This document shows positions 1 through 12,545 of a stretch of DNA of 64,000 nt, piece after piece. Within the stretch, counting starts at the first letter, position 1. Each line of letters opens with the position of its first letter. Made by a program: the position numbers and the translations under genes. The stretch covers positions 2,997,501-3,061,500 of the forward strand of contig CP126202.1 of the NCBI GenBank assembly GCA_030272155.1, in the 5' to 3' direction. The notes under the pieces are model-generated. The model made no database searches, was not told the DNA's origin, and saw nothing but the letters and a program-made list of their open reading frames with translations. Source of the DNA: Tetradesmus obliquus (Eukaryota > Chlorophyta > Chlorophyceae > Sphaeropleales > Scenedesmaceae).

Positions 1-178
1 CAGCTCACCGGTGAGCAACACGCTTGCCAGATGCCTGCCTGTCAACACATGCTTCAAGTATGTGTTGCCGGTATGGTTCGTGCTGTACATCTGCAAGCAG
101 TATGTGTGCCTCTACTACCTGAGTGTTGCCCCTTGATGCTTTGCCTTTGAGCTTGCTGATTTGCTATACTGTTGACGC

Positions 179-2037
179 ATGCAGAGTGCTATAATATTGA
201 GCGCTGCTCTTATGCACTGCTGTGCCCTGCGTGCTGCCACGTATGCAGATGAACTTGCTGCGCTGTGGGCCAGCCCTCTGGGGGAGGCGCAACGCCAGTC
301 GCGGCTGCTGTGCCTGGCTGCATCAGCGGGCGATGCACAGCAGGCACAGGTGAGCTGCTGGCTGCTGCGGCGGCGATAGGCCGCGGCAGTTTGCTGCATG
401 CTGACGCATGGCTGTATCACCATCATGCTGGCTTAGCATCGGGCGGCCAGGCTGACTGCTTACTGGGCCAATTTCCTGCACTTCGCTCATGCTGTGTTTG
501 CTGCGTCTGCTGCCTGCACGCCATTGTCGCTGCACACCCCACCCTGGTCCCCAGCACCGCACCAGCTGCTGCACCTCACGCCGCTTAAAACATGTTCCTT
601 GTTTCCTGCCTGCACTGGCTGCATGCAGGCCATCATTGCCGCTCACCCCAGCCTAGTTCCCAGCAGCACCATGGACCTGTCATCAGGCGGGCAGCTGCCG
701 CTGCACCTGGCAGCAGCAGCAGGCAGTGGCGAGGTGCTGGCGCTGCTGCTGGCCGCTGGGGCAGATGTGGATGCCAAGAATGGGCAAGGGGAGACGGCGC
801 TGCAGGTGAGGCTGGGTTGTAGAATGTGCTGCTGTCCTGGCAGCAACAGCGGGAGAGGTGCTGGCGCTGCTGCTGGCGGCTGGGGCGGATGTGGAGGTCA
901 AACATGGGCAAGGAGAGACAGCGCTGCAGGTGAGGCTGCTTGTAAAGGCTTCGAGTGCTGCTGTCCTGGCAGCAGCAGCAGCAGCAGCAGGCAGCGACGA
1001 GGTGCTGGCGCTGCTGCTGGCCGCTGGCGCAGACGTTGAGGCTGAAAATGGACAAGGAGAGACTGCACTGCAGGTGAGGCTGCTTGCTAAGGTTTAGGGT
1101 GCTGCTGTCTTGGCAGCAGCACCAGGCATAGGGAGGTGCTGGTGCTGGTGCTGGCGGCTGGGGCGGATGTGGACGTCAAAAATGGGGCAGGGGAAACGGC
1201 ACTGCAGATGAGGCTGCTTGTGAAGGCTTAGAGTGCTGTTGTCCTGGCAGCAGCAGCAGCAGCAGGCATAGGGGGGTGCTGGCGGCTGAAGCTGACGTGG
1301 AGGCCAAGAATGGTGGGGGCCGCTTGTGAAAGTTTGAAGTGCTGCTGTCCTGGCAGGAGCAGCAGGCGAGGTGCTGGCGCTGCTGCTTGGGCAGATGTGG
1401 AGGCGAGGAATAGGGCAGGGGAAATGGCGCTGCAGGTGAGGCTGCTTGTAGAGTGTGCTTGTGAAATATGAAAGTGCTGCTGTTCTGGCAGCAGCAGCAG
1501 CAGCAGCAGCAGGCAGTGGCGAGGTGCTGGCGCTGCTGCTGGCGGCTGGCGCTGGCGCAGAGGCGAGAAACGGAGCGGGAGAGACGGCGCTGCAGGTGGG
1601 ACTGCATGCGGCTGTCTCAGCAGCTGATAGATTAATGCAGATATCAGCTCACCCAGGCCAGGATTCATGCAGATATGAGCTCACCCAGGCCAGGATACAG
1701 AGTGATATTCTAGAAAAATATCACTGGCTGGACTGCGCTGCAGGCGAGGCTGGCTATGGGGCCCTGCTGTCCCGGCAGCTGCTGTATTGTTCACTGTGAC
1801 CTGCATGTCACACCGGCACTGGCAAGCATGGAGCGTGATGTTTCTTTCAGAAACAAGCAGTGCCGACTCTTTTCTTTTGCATCGCCTGCCCTTACACCCC
1901 TACTCTACTGGCCCTGCTGCCGCCTGCAGGTTGCGCAGCGCTGCGAGCAGTGTGACTGTGAGGCGCTGCTGCTGCAGGCTGGGGCAAAGGACAAGCAGCA
2001 GGACAGCTGGCAGGGCTTTGCTGGCGGCGAGCTGTGA
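179..2037 (+). CDS. Ankyrin-repeat protein (5' end uncertain)
   Basis: Protein-interaction scaffold of ankyrin helices; no enzymatic domain is seen. Exon A ends at 349 (LLCLAASAGDAQQAQ, then gtgagc). Exon B is 629-805 (AIIAAHPSLV...LPLHLAAAAGSGEVLALLLAAG) and ends in GETALQ with donor gtgagg. The terminal exon is 1930-2037 (VAQRCEQCDCEALLLQAGAKD..., stop TGA). All three join in phase 0 and read as consecutive ankyrin units (LHLAAA, ALLLAAGADVDAKN and ALLLQAGAKD are the hallmarks). Between exons B and the last lies an array of partial copies of exon B's 3' half, some of which may be genuine extra ankyrin exons. The first ATG used here (179) is only the first in the open frame; an alternative is an acceptor at 247-248 with more exons left of the window. 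TGTAA occurs 136 bp after the stop. Ankyrin identity is firm; exon count is not. Confidence 0.72.
806..1760 (+). repeat. Array of partial ankyrin exon copies, each ending in a donor-like site
   Basis: About seven imperfect tandem copies of the 3' half of exon 629-805 plus its donor. The CTGCAG/gt junctions fall at 805 (the real one), 929, 1073, 1207 (gt changed to at), about 1318 (decayed), 1435, 1595 and 1743 (gc donor). Spacing is 111-160 bp. Each copy starts near 'gctgtcctggcag' and encodes EVLALLLAAGADVEAK-type sequence. The distances are not multiples of 3, so simple read-through would shift frame between many copies. A degenerate copy of the 5' (acceptor) end of the exon lies at about 505-560. 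Confidence 0.85.
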
Positions 2038-2172
2038 GCTGGCCAAGTCATTGACAGAATATTGTGATAAAATGCATGCAACATGTTTTTTTTGACGACA
2101 CGTTACTGATATGTTGTGGCACTTGGAAGTTTGTTCCCAAATTCAGGTGCATGGCACAGCGCTTGCATGCCG

Positions 2173-2177
2173 TGTAA
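2173..2177 (+). terminator. Candidate TGTAA poly(A) signal of the ankyrin gene
   Basis: TGTAA is the usual poly(A) signal of chlorophycean algae. This copy lies 136 bp past the ankyrin stop codon. The pentamer is common by chance, so position is the only support. Confidence 0.45.
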
Positions 2178-3383
2178 CAGAACAGGTCAAACAAAATTCA
2201 AACACCAGACGCCAGCTGTGCAGCTTCGTGGCACTACTGTGTCTGAGTGGCTGATGCTGGGTGCTCAGACACATATCAGATTCATTGTTATACATTTACC
2301 TTCATATAGCAGGAGCTTGGCACTGCGTTGACCTGCACTGCACTGGTGAAGAAGCGGATGCACCTACGCTGCAAGCAGCAGTGCCATGCTTCACCCTCAC
2401 CATCACGTAACCAAAGGTAGCTATAGCACCGATTGATTAAACAGCAACACCATCAGCCGCCGTGGCTGCACTCAGCTGGAGGGGCAGGAGGGGGAAGCAC
2501 TGCTCGATTCTTGTTACAAACAAACAAGTACTCTACTCGTTAGTGACAGCACCTCATCCCTCCTCACCACAACTGCCAGTTGCCAGTTGCCAGCTTGGGC
2601 CGAGCTCTTGAGGAGGTTTCCAAACATAACCCACAACACTTTGACCAAAGCACCAGCTGTTACCTGCAGACGTCGGCGCAGTGGCTCATCATCTGCAAAC
2701 ATACGCCGGACACGTCAAGTTGAAATCATCAAAATCACCCCGCCACACTGACTGGTGCGCTCATGCACACAAATGCAACCCTGACACTTAAAACCGTCTA
2801 ATACATCTTGGAGGCAGACCCTGAATGCAACTAACGGCCAAGGCCGCTTGAAGCATGCACCACCAGAACGAATGCAGTGTGCACGAGTAACACAGCTCAG
2901 CAGAATGGAGTGCTCCGGTGGTTCCTATCTGCGTGCGATTGCTTGACCTGCTGTTGAATTTGGTATGCTTGCTGTGATAACTGTGCCTGATTAGTGCGTG
3001 GCAATGCTGGACCGGAGGTTGTTAACCTCAACAAACCAAGATGTATTTTGAACCAAGCAGAGGATCTGCTGATATCAATGAAATGCAATAGCTTGACGAG
3101 TGCATACAGCACAGTGCAACAAGGCTCCCTGGCTTGAGCAATACTTTGCAGCATCACAACATGCCAGCCTCCCAGATCGGCGCCTTCTCAGCAGCTGCAG
3201 CTAGCTGCAGTCAGCTCACAGCGCTGCATGCCAAGTGTGCATGCGACAGCCATGCACCTCAATCACAGACAAGATGAGGTGCCTTCTCAGCAGCACCACC
3301 TTCTGCTGCACGTGCACTGCTGCAGCACCTGCAGCTCTGGTCACTCTTACACCTGCTGCTGCTGCTGCTGCTGCCCAGCAACT
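2178..3383. other. Convergent intergenic region, no gene seen
   Basis: Only short, unconvincing open frames on both strands. It should hold the 3' UTRs of the flanking convergent genes. A TTACA (reverse TGTAA) near 2513 could serve the minus-strand gene. Confidence 0.5.
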
Positions 3384-4760
3384 TTACACACTCGCGGTTG
3401 CCCCTTCTGGTGATGTCAGGCCACAGCTGCAAGCTGCAGCTGCCCCTGGGGCTGCTGCATCCTTTGTATCTTTTGCCGCATCTGCCGTAACCACAGTGTA
3501 AAGTATCTTGACCGCTTGAATGGCAATGCAGGCAGTGATCAGGCAGAGCTGTCCATAAATGTTGATGACATCAAAACGCGTACCAGCGCTTGCCGCAGCC
3601 GGCAGCATCCCCCGCATGGTAGGCAGCGCAAACAGAAGCGTTGCGGAGAAACTCATCAGTCGAAAGTCAACGATAAGAACTCTCTCTCTGGACCAGCCAG
3701 CACAACCCAAGTTAGGGTGAGCATGCAGGTGATTGCTGATAACGCCCACATGCATTCATCCATTCCACGCCCTGCTTTGCCGTGTCACTCAGGCGCAGGA
3801 AGCCATGTAAACTGTACCAGGTCACATTCATTTGGCCTCTCATCGCACCGGCATATTCAGTGTTGATGATGCAGCGCGAGTTGCTGACTGCATAAAACGG
3901 GATGTAGTTGAATTCAAATTCAACCACAACAGGCGGCTCACTTGCGCTGCTGTCCACATCACCATCAGCACTGCTCCACCACGCAGTGAACTCCAACGAA
4001 AAGGGCAGGTTTGTGTAAGGGTAGTACTCTGCATTCACATGCTCGGGGCGGCGCCACCATTGCCCAAGGCTGAGTGGGGACTCCACACCAAAGGAACATC
4101 CCCATTCTTCAACTCAGCTTTGCTCCCTCCAAGCAGCAGGACAAGTGTTGTGTTCCCAAGTGTTGACGCATCGCTGCTGCCGTTCTTGGCGGGCATTGAA
4201 GGATCCGCCACAAACCTGGTGCCATTGCGGTAGCGGCCCCAGAACTCCAGCCAGCAAAAGACTGTCGCAGTGTACAGCGTCAAGTCGACGTCCCGGAAGC
4301 TGCACCATGCTGTGATAGCATCTGTTTGGCTGGTGATGCTTGGATCAGCCTCCCAGCGCGGCTGCATTGCAGAGGGCCGCACACTCGACTTCTGGAGCCA
4401 GGTAACACGCATCGGATCAGCCGGGCAGCCTTTTGCGAAGAGGCGGTGCTAGATAAGCACACCCCTGGTAGCTCAGGGAGTGCTGCAGCTGCCCGTGTGG
4501 CACAGCGTTGGTTCCAAGATGCCGCACTGTCTGTAGATCTCTGGAGTGGGTTGCAGAAGCGAGTGCCTTCTATCCAGGGGGTTGGGCAGTCGAGGGCAAG
4601 CGCCATTACCACAGCCGAGTGTTGCAATGGCTGCGGCCAGCACAGTTGCTAGCCGCAGTGTGACAGCTTTGACTCTGGGTTGCCTGAGCCAGTCCAGAAT
4701 GTGACCAGATCGGTGATGAGTTGTTTGCCGCATGCTCCTGTTGCAATGAGTGGCGTCTGC
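3384..4760 (-). CDS. Putative DUF4436-like membrane protein
   Basis: Function unknown. Reading right to left, a hydrophobic segment (AVTLRLATVLAAAIATLGC, about 4670-4610) is followed by a soluble stretch (about 4400-4090: DAITAWCSFRDVDLTLYTATVFCWLEFWGRYRNG in overlapping parts). A second soluble stretch (about 4080-3790) contains EYYPYTNLPFSLEFTAWW. The last exon (about 3700-3384) has two hydrophobic helices around LPTMRGMLPAAASAGTRFDV. The N-terminal TM, the YP(Y/F) motif and the R-x(4)-P...G-x(3)-D segment between C-terminal helices match my memory of the DUF4436 layout, not a search. The two soluble stretches are in different frames; they need either a very short intron near 4086-4025 or a frameshift. 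The start is undetermined and the family call is tentative. Confidence 0.42.
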
Positions 4761-5770
4761 AGCAAACAGGGCAGCCAGTGGGCTGCGCTGTCGGTCGCCA
4801 GAGCGGTCAGAAGCAGTGAACAAATGGGGCGGGGTTGCAGCAGCAACACATTGTTGCTGTTGCTGCTGAGGTCCTGCAGTACAGCCATTCCACAAGTTGA
4901 CTGCTGTCAATCGTGTTGTATGTTGAAATATTGCTTGCCAGGGTACGGCATCAAGATGTCTGATTGCAGCAACATGCATGTTGCAACAGGCAAGGCCTGC
5001 AGCTGCAGGGTGGTGCGAACATTGTGCTGCTGTGCTGGAACCGCTGCACCTTTTGCTGCCCTGCCCAGCAATCCCAGATGTGCTGCCAGAGCTCGGTTAG
5101 ATGCAACCTGGAAGCTCCTGTGTGTCCATGCTGTGGGAGGTGCAGCTGCATGCAGCACTTCACCTGGTCACTGCAGTGACAGCACTGCAGGAGATGCACT
5201 GCAGCAGTTGCTGCCTACAGCTTTCATTGGCTGCATGATTTCATGCAGATAAACATTGCTGAACACAGGGCTTGCGTTTCGTGATATAGTATGTTGATCC
5301 AATGGGCAAGGATGCGCTGCAATATTGCATTAATGGCCCATAGCAGTGGCACTGCTGCAGCAGTTGCTGCTAGTGAACGATCCGACAGAAGCCTGCTCAA
5401 GCTGGCCCTTTTGCCCGCTCAGACTCCAACGAAACCATGTTTGCCGCGACACCTCTGCATTCTGCTGCACTTAGGGGCTGCACCACGCAAGTCAGCACCC
5501 AAATCAGCCATGGCTGGGATTTTTAGACCTGTTGCCTGCAGTGGAAATGGTGCAGCAGACAGATGCCAGCTGTTTTCTTGTGCACGTTTGCAAAAAAGTA
5601 GACCCCGGGTGTTTACTGCAACTGCGCGTGTGCATGCATGCTGCGCAGCATGCCCCGCGCTGGGTGTCACGGTATGGGCTTGAAGTGCACTGCACTCTGA
5701 GAGGTACATACAAGGCGGCGGTAACATTGCATTGCTATGCTGGTACAAATAATCTCGCAGACAAGCGCGG
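4761..5770. other. Region upstream of the DUF4436-like gene, no gene supported
   Basis: Open frames here are short and overlap on both strands with Cys/Ala-rich translations typical of random sequence. It may hold the promoter and first exon of the minus-strand gene. Confidence 0.4.
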
Positions 5771-6294
5771 CTTGCTTTTCACTGCAAGGCTGTTTGTGTG
5801 CAGTGCAGCTGCAGCTGATGCAGTACTTCTCCTAGGAGACTTCTCCTCATTCTTTCATTTTTCTTTTTGGCCTGCTCACTCTGTGAGCAGCGCTTTGGTT
5901 CTATAGAACTTTTTATTTCTTTTTTGATCAAACAAAAGGTAAATATGTTTATATATATAAAAAAACTAAAAATTCTTTTTATTTCTTTTTTGATCAAACA
6001 AAAGGTAAATATGTTTATATATATAAAAAAACTAAAAATGCTTTTTGTGCTCTAAAAAAAATTAAAAATTTGAGACTTTCAAAGAGAGAAGATGAGTCTA
6101 CAAGAAAAAAGTAATTTCCATGCCACAATCCAATCAACATAAATGCTACACAAATAGCATTAATGTAAGCAGTTGTAGAAGAAAATATAAGCAGTTGTAG
6201 AAGAAAAAAGAAAAAAAAGGAGACTTCTCCTAGGAGAAGTACTGCATCAGCTGCAGCTGCACTGCACACAAACAGCCTTGCAGTGAAAAGCAAG
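5771..6294. mobile_element. AT-rich element with about 77-bp terminal inverted repeats (MITE-like)
   Basis: The left arm 5771-5847 (cttgcttttcactgcaaggc...cttctcct) is repeated in reverse complement at 6218-6294 (aggagacttctcctagg...gaaaagcaag), with only two or three mismatches. The roughly 370 bp between them is much more AT-rich than the rest of the window and has no convincing ORF. Inside is a 66-bp direct repeat. The structure fits a non-autonomous inverted-repeat transposon or a large foldback; no clear target-site duplication is visible, so the ends may extend slightly. Confidence 0.6.
5909..6040. repeat. 66-bp AT-rich tandem repeat, two copies
   Basis: Two nearly identical units starting at c5909 and c5975, each with ctttttatttcttttttgat, then caaacaaaaggtaaatatg and a run of ta/a. 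It lies inside the inverted-repeat element. Confidence 0.85.
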
Positions 6295-7043
6295 AAGGCC
6301 TTCTGATTACTGCAGTCACTGCACTGCAAAAGTGCATCCTGCTGAACACAGCTGCCATCCGCTTATTATGTTCACGCATGAGGACATTGCTGCGCACTAT
6401 GTTCGCGTACCATGCTGACCCGTTGCGGAAGGATGCGCTGCAGTGGACCGTGCACGTGGCAATGAACACTCAAGAGGCCTATTGAAGCTGGCACTGCTGC
6501 CCAATCACATTCCAGAGGACCCTTATGATGCTGTTTTATCGATCTTTTTTCTCACCGAGTCAATGGGAGTCCCGGGTCGCTGACGCAGAGCTCCCCACGT
6601 ATTTGCTGCTGCCAGGCCCGCCGCGATCTGTTGTACACCGCACGAGCGTCCCTTGAAAAAGCTGTTTGATGAACCGCTTCTACACAGCTGCGTGCCGTTG
6701 TCTTATGTTGCTGCCTGCCCTGCGAGTGTCACCAGTTCGTGCTACGGTGGATCTGCTTGAGTGCGTATGTCTGGACTGCCGGGCCGTGTACTCTAAGGGC
6801 ATAATCTGGTTGGTGTTTCGCAGGCGCACAGTAGGTGCTATGACCACGGTGGAGGACGGCTGGGAGAGCTGCAGTCACTGACGTAACAACAGGTGCCACC
6901 TGGCATGTCAGTGCATCTGCAGCACTAGCCACAATCAAAGAAGCAGTACCGCAATGTCCAGGGACATCGTTGTTAAATAGGAATGCTTCAGCCTTCAGGT
7001 TGGAACAGCACTGCAGCAAAGCAGTGTGCAGCCTCGTGTCCGC
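6295..7043. other. Region 3' of the Kelch-BTB gene, no gene seen
   Basis: No supported coding sequence; it probably includes the 3' UTR of the minus-strand Kelch-BTB gene, whose stop is at 7044. Confidence 0.45.
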
Positions 7044-8009
7044 CTACAGCTGCCCTAGCAGTGATGTCTGTGCAGGCCTGCCCCTTGCCCCACCAGCAGC
7101 TGCTGCTGCAGCCCCTCCGGCTTCCTGCTTGGGCAGGAGCTCTGGAAACTTCTGCTGCATGTGCTGCAGCACCTGTAGGAAAAAATGAAGCAGCCATAGG
7201 CCAGGTGAGTTGGTTGCAGGGGGCTCACATGCCGCATGTGGGCGTGTCAGGCTGGCGCAAAGCCAGGCAGTGTGCAATGCAAAGATGTTCACAGACGATG
7301 CCTGCTGTGAGCAGTTGAAATGCTTCTTTGCAAGCCAAGCTTAGCCCCCAGCTGCCACGCAATGCAAAGCAAGCGTTACTCCCCTAGGGCCGGCTGATTC
7401 CTTGACGCAGCGCACCTGCTTGTTCTGCTGCAGCTGCCGCCAGACCTCTGGCCGCGCGCACGCTTCTGTTACGCCCCCTGCCAGCCGCACCAGACCCAGC
7501 CGCTGCGCTGTTGCTGCATAGCTGGGCAGGGACGACACCTGCAGCGCAGGCAGGATGAACCTCATGATTGAACATCAGACACATGCGTTACAACAGCACC
7601 TCAGCAGCTGCTACAAGCAGGCATTTGCACAGCAGTTGCACGAGCTGCGGTCAAATTCAGCAGCGTCAATCGATGCACACACACTTCCACAACTTGCACC
7701 ATCTACAGCAGCAGGTCTTTCTCCAGCAGCAGCACACAAAACAAAATCACTGCAGCACACAAAACACAATCACAGTCGGCATCATAACCCACCTGCTCCT
7801 CCAGGTGCCCCAGCTCCAGCAGCAGGTCCTTCTCCAGCATGGACACCACGGGCAGCCGACACAGCGGCACGGCAGCAGTGACGTAGCGCGACGCAGCCTG
7901 GCAGCAGCAGCAGTAGCACAAAGCAGCAGCGACAGTCATGCAAACAGAGGATTTGGCACATAGTGCAGCCGGCACAGCGGCACAGTAGCAGTGACGTAGC
8001 GTAACGCAG

Positions 8010-8048
<39 letters not shown>

Positions 8049-11000
8049 GGGCCACACACATAGTGTGACCAGGTGTGAGTCGTGCGGCTCAGCTGTGGTG
8101 CACCGGCAGGGTGCAACTGCTGGCAGGGATTAATGCGCAGGGCGACAAGCAAGGCCATGCACATGACAACTGGCGAGCGGCTGCAGTCAATCGCTGCATA
8201 GCCCACCTTGACGATTCGCTCTGCTTTGTCAATAAGCCGGCACTGTGGCACCAGGCTGAGGCAGCTGCTTGACAGGCTGCGCACATTAACTTGCTGCACT
8301 GCTGGCTGCACTACTGCCAACAGCTTAGCTTCACAATGCGCTCGGCCTTGTCAATCAACCTGCCCCGTGTGACCTGGCTGAGGTGTGCCAGGCAGCTGCC
8401 CTGCATCTGATGCTCAAGGCAACCAGCAAGGCACACAGCACACATCGGCAAGGTAGCTGCAATGCAACGCAGCAAGTTGCGGCATTCCTATCATGCTCAC
8501 CTTGACGATGCGCCGCTTTGTCAATGAGCCGTCCCCGCGTCACCTGGCCCAGGTGCGTCAGGCAGCTGCCAGCTAGGCACACAGTACACAATGAACAAGT
8601 GGCTGCGGCCGGCCTCACCTTGACGGTGCGCTCTGCCTTGTCGATGAGCCGTCCACGTGTGACTTGGCCGAGGTGTGCCAGGCAGCTGCCAGCAAGGCAC
8701 AAAGTGCACAACAGCCACAACCTGCTGCCCTCCTTACCTTTACGATGCGCTCTGCTTCGTCGATGAGCCTGCCTCTGCATGTGTGCAGCGGGTGGCTGCT
8801 AGGCACGCTGGCTTCAACTGCAGGCTGCACAGCTGGCTGCATTGCTGCTACCTTACCTTGACGATGCGCTCGGCCTTGTCAATCAGCCTGCCCCGTGTGA
8901 CCTGGCTGACGTGTGCCAGGCAGCTGCCCTGCAGCTGATGCTCCAGGCAACCAGCAAGGCACACAGCACACACCAGCAAGGTAGCTGCCATGCAACACAG
9001 CAAGTTGCAGCAATCCTATCATGCTCACCTTGACGATTCGCTCCGCTTTGTCGATAAGCCGGCAATGTGTCACCTGGCTAAGGCAGCTGCTTGACACGCT
9101 GCACACCATAGCTTGCTGCACTGCTGGCTGCACTGCTGCCAACTGCCTACCCTCACGATGCGCTCCGCCTTGTCAATCAACCTGCCCCGTGTGACCTGGC
9201 TGAGGTGCGCCAGGCAGCTGCCCTGCAGCCGCGGCAGCCGGAAGCGCAGCGCAAAGTCCAGCACCGCAAACACATCGTTCTTGCGGTGGCCGTGCATCAC
9301 CTCAATGCAGCGCTCCTGTGGTAGCAGCATCAGTGTCGGCAGCAGCAGCAACACAGCAGAGGAGGGCACGTTGGCGTGAGCCCCATGCTGTTTGAGGTGG
9401 TTCTGTTGCGTGCGGTAGTTTGTGCGTAGTTTGGCAGGTGCGCAGGGGGATTACTGTCTAGCATATCAGGTGCTTTCACTTTGCAGCAGTAGTTCGTGCT
9501 GCGCTGTGTACTGGAGCTGTTTGCACAGGACAATCGCTTAGCCAAAAGCAGGTCAATGCATGGTGTAGCAAGCGATGTAGAGCAACGATGAAGTCAGCAT
9601 CGCACCTGAAGCTGCTGGTTGTTGTGCTGCTGCGCCAGGGCCATGATGCCGGGCGCTGTGGCTGCACACACCTGCTGCGTGAGCTGGCTGGTGGCATGTG
9701 CACCCAGCCCTGCTACGTCAGCCCTGCCTGACAGGTCACCTGCAGCAGCACAGCGAAGAATACAAAGGTGTGTGCGAGAGCGTGACATTGACATAAAGGA
9801 CGCACAGCTCTGGGCACGTTGATGCTGAGCAAGGTGGATGTGGTGCATCACTGCAGCTGGCTGGTGGCGTGTACACCCAGCCCAGCCACGTCAGCCCTGC
9901 CTGACAGGTCACCTGCAGCAGCACGACACACAATATAGCTCAACATACTCATTACAAACTACATGTGATAGTTTGCAACCTCAGGGAGGTGGATGCCATG
10001 CATAACTGCAGCTGGCTGGTGGCATGTGCACCCAGCCCTGCCACGTCAGCCCTGCCTGACAAGTTACCTTCAGACAGCACAGCAGAACAAAGTGCACGCT
10101 TAGAGCTGTACAATCAAGACAGGGCGGTCAGCTGCAGTGCTGCCTCTACCTAGCGCCCTGTAGGATCCACTGAACAAAACACCAGCAGCAGCAGTCAAAG
10201 CAGCTGCGATAGCATCCCCTGCATGCATTTTTGCCTGTCACTGCCGCCCTTGTCACCTGTCAGCTGCAGCACCGCTGCCGCCTGCTGCGGCCCGCTGATG
10301 TCAGCTGCCGCCAGAAGCAGCGCTGCGCAAGCAGCTTCCCGCCACAGCGCTCACCTGTCAGCTGCAGCACAGCAGCCGCCTGCTGCGGCCCGCTGATGTC
10401 GGCTGCCGCCAACAGCTCCAGCAGCTCCACCATCAGCCGCTCCATGATCAGCCGGTCAGCAACCCTGGGTGCGTCAAGAAACATAGGAAGAAACATTGCA
10501 GACAAAGACAGAATGCAACACATCAGTGCCAACGGAGACTGTCACATTAACATGACGCACAGGCCGGGCAGCAACACGAAAGACCCTACAAAGCACGGCG
10601 AAACAGGCAAGAAGCCTCCACCAAGGGCATCTGTGGCTCCAGCAGCTCCACCATCAGCCGCTCCATGATCAGCCGGTCAGCAACCCTGTACGAAACAATC
10701 ACAGCAGGCAATATCGAGCAAGGCTTGGAGACCCCGATAATCAGGCACGAGGCGGCTGCAAGAGGCATGCACGCCGCTCCGTCATCAGGCAGTCAGCGGC
10801 CCTGCTGGGCGACACAGCACACACCACACATGTGCTGTACAGCAAAGCAACGGCAGACAATCGAACCCCTGGCAGGCAGGCAGGAGCCATCATGGACGGC
10901 AACTGACTTCTGCATTGCGCCCTCTGCGCTCTGTACCGAAGACTTCACCCAATGCCAATCTGACTAAGTGAGAATCACGACTCCAGGCCATTTGTGATCC

Positions 11001-12510
11001 AACACTGGCAAGACAGGCGCTGCTGCGCTGCTGTGCATGCAGCATGCTCCCACCTGTACATGTCCACCAGCTGCGTCATGCTGCAGCTGCCCAGAGCCAG
11101 CAGCCCCATCACCCAGCGGCACACGCACGCTACGCCAGACAGGCTCGCGCCAGGCACGGGCACCTGCAGCAGCAGCAGTGTTGGCAGGCAGTGTGTTGTG
11201 TGCATGTGCCGCCACCCAGCAGCAGACACACGAGTGCATCACTGCTGAGCAGTGATGCTGAGCAGTGATGCACTAGGAACAGTGCAGTGCGCTGTGGCAG
11301 GGCTGCAGAGGTGCCGCTGCGACCAAATTTGATAAAATAGCCAGACAGATGGAGGCAGCCAGGGCGATGCCGCTGCAGCCCTGCTTCCAGTTTAGGTCCA
11401 AAAATGCACGTGTACGTTATACTTCGTATACAGTGCCGCCCTCACTCACCACTTGCGGCTCAGCAGTGCCCCCTGCTCCTCCTCCTGCTGCTGCAGCATG
11501 TCCTGGAACATGTCATCAAATGGGCAGCTGTACAGCAACTCATGTGCACGCCTGCAAGTGGTTCATGTGCTACAACATCGCCCCCACTCACCACTTGCGG
11601 CTCCGCATTGCCTGCAGCATCCTCATCCTCCTGCTGCTGCAGCATGTCCTGGAACATGTCGTCAAATAGGCAGCTGTACATTTCATGTTCACGCCTGCAA
11701 GTGGTTAATGTGCTACAACATCGCCCCCACTCACCACTTGCGGCTCCGCATTGCCTGCAGCATCCTCAACCTCCTGCTGCATCATGTCCTGGAACATGTC
11801 GTCAAATAGGCAGCTGTACAGCGCCAGCAGCCGCGCAGGCATGCGCACCCCACCGCCGCCATCCGGGCGCAGCAGCACCTGCGGCACAGCAGATGTGCCA
11901 GGCATGACAACGTTACTATTAGCAGAGCACATTGAAGGTTGAACGGGTGCACCAGCAGATGAGAAGTTGTTCAAAACATCCTCCAGTGGGCGTGAAACGC
12001 GGATGTAAGTGGCACAACTGCTGTACAACCTGCTGTAGCAGCAAACTATAACGCTGCAGGAGCTGTGCATGCCATGATTTGGTGGCACACGATATGTTGC
12101 ACAGCAGACACTGGTGGCACATGATATGTCGCACAGCAGAAACTGCTCACCTGCTGCGGGTGGTGCTGCCGCACAACTCGCGCCAGCTGCAGCCGCACAT
12201 GCTGCAGCGCCAGCAGCATGGGGGCAGCAGCAGCGCCGCTGAGCAGCGCAGCGTCTGGTGTGGGAGGCTTCACTCCATACTCCAGCACCTGCACAGAAAG
12301 AGCACGGCGCAGATCATGTGGCAGCGGCATCAGCAACACGACCAGCGGCGCGCAAGTTCAGGTGTGGGAGGCTTCACTCCATACTCCAGCACCTGCACAG
12401 AAAGAGCACGACGCAGATCATGTGGCAGCACCATCGGCAAAACATGCTGCCCATACACATGTTTTGGTGTATGGGACTTCACGCCATACTCCAGCACGCA
12501 GCGAGCAAAG

Positions 12511-12545
<35 letters not shown>

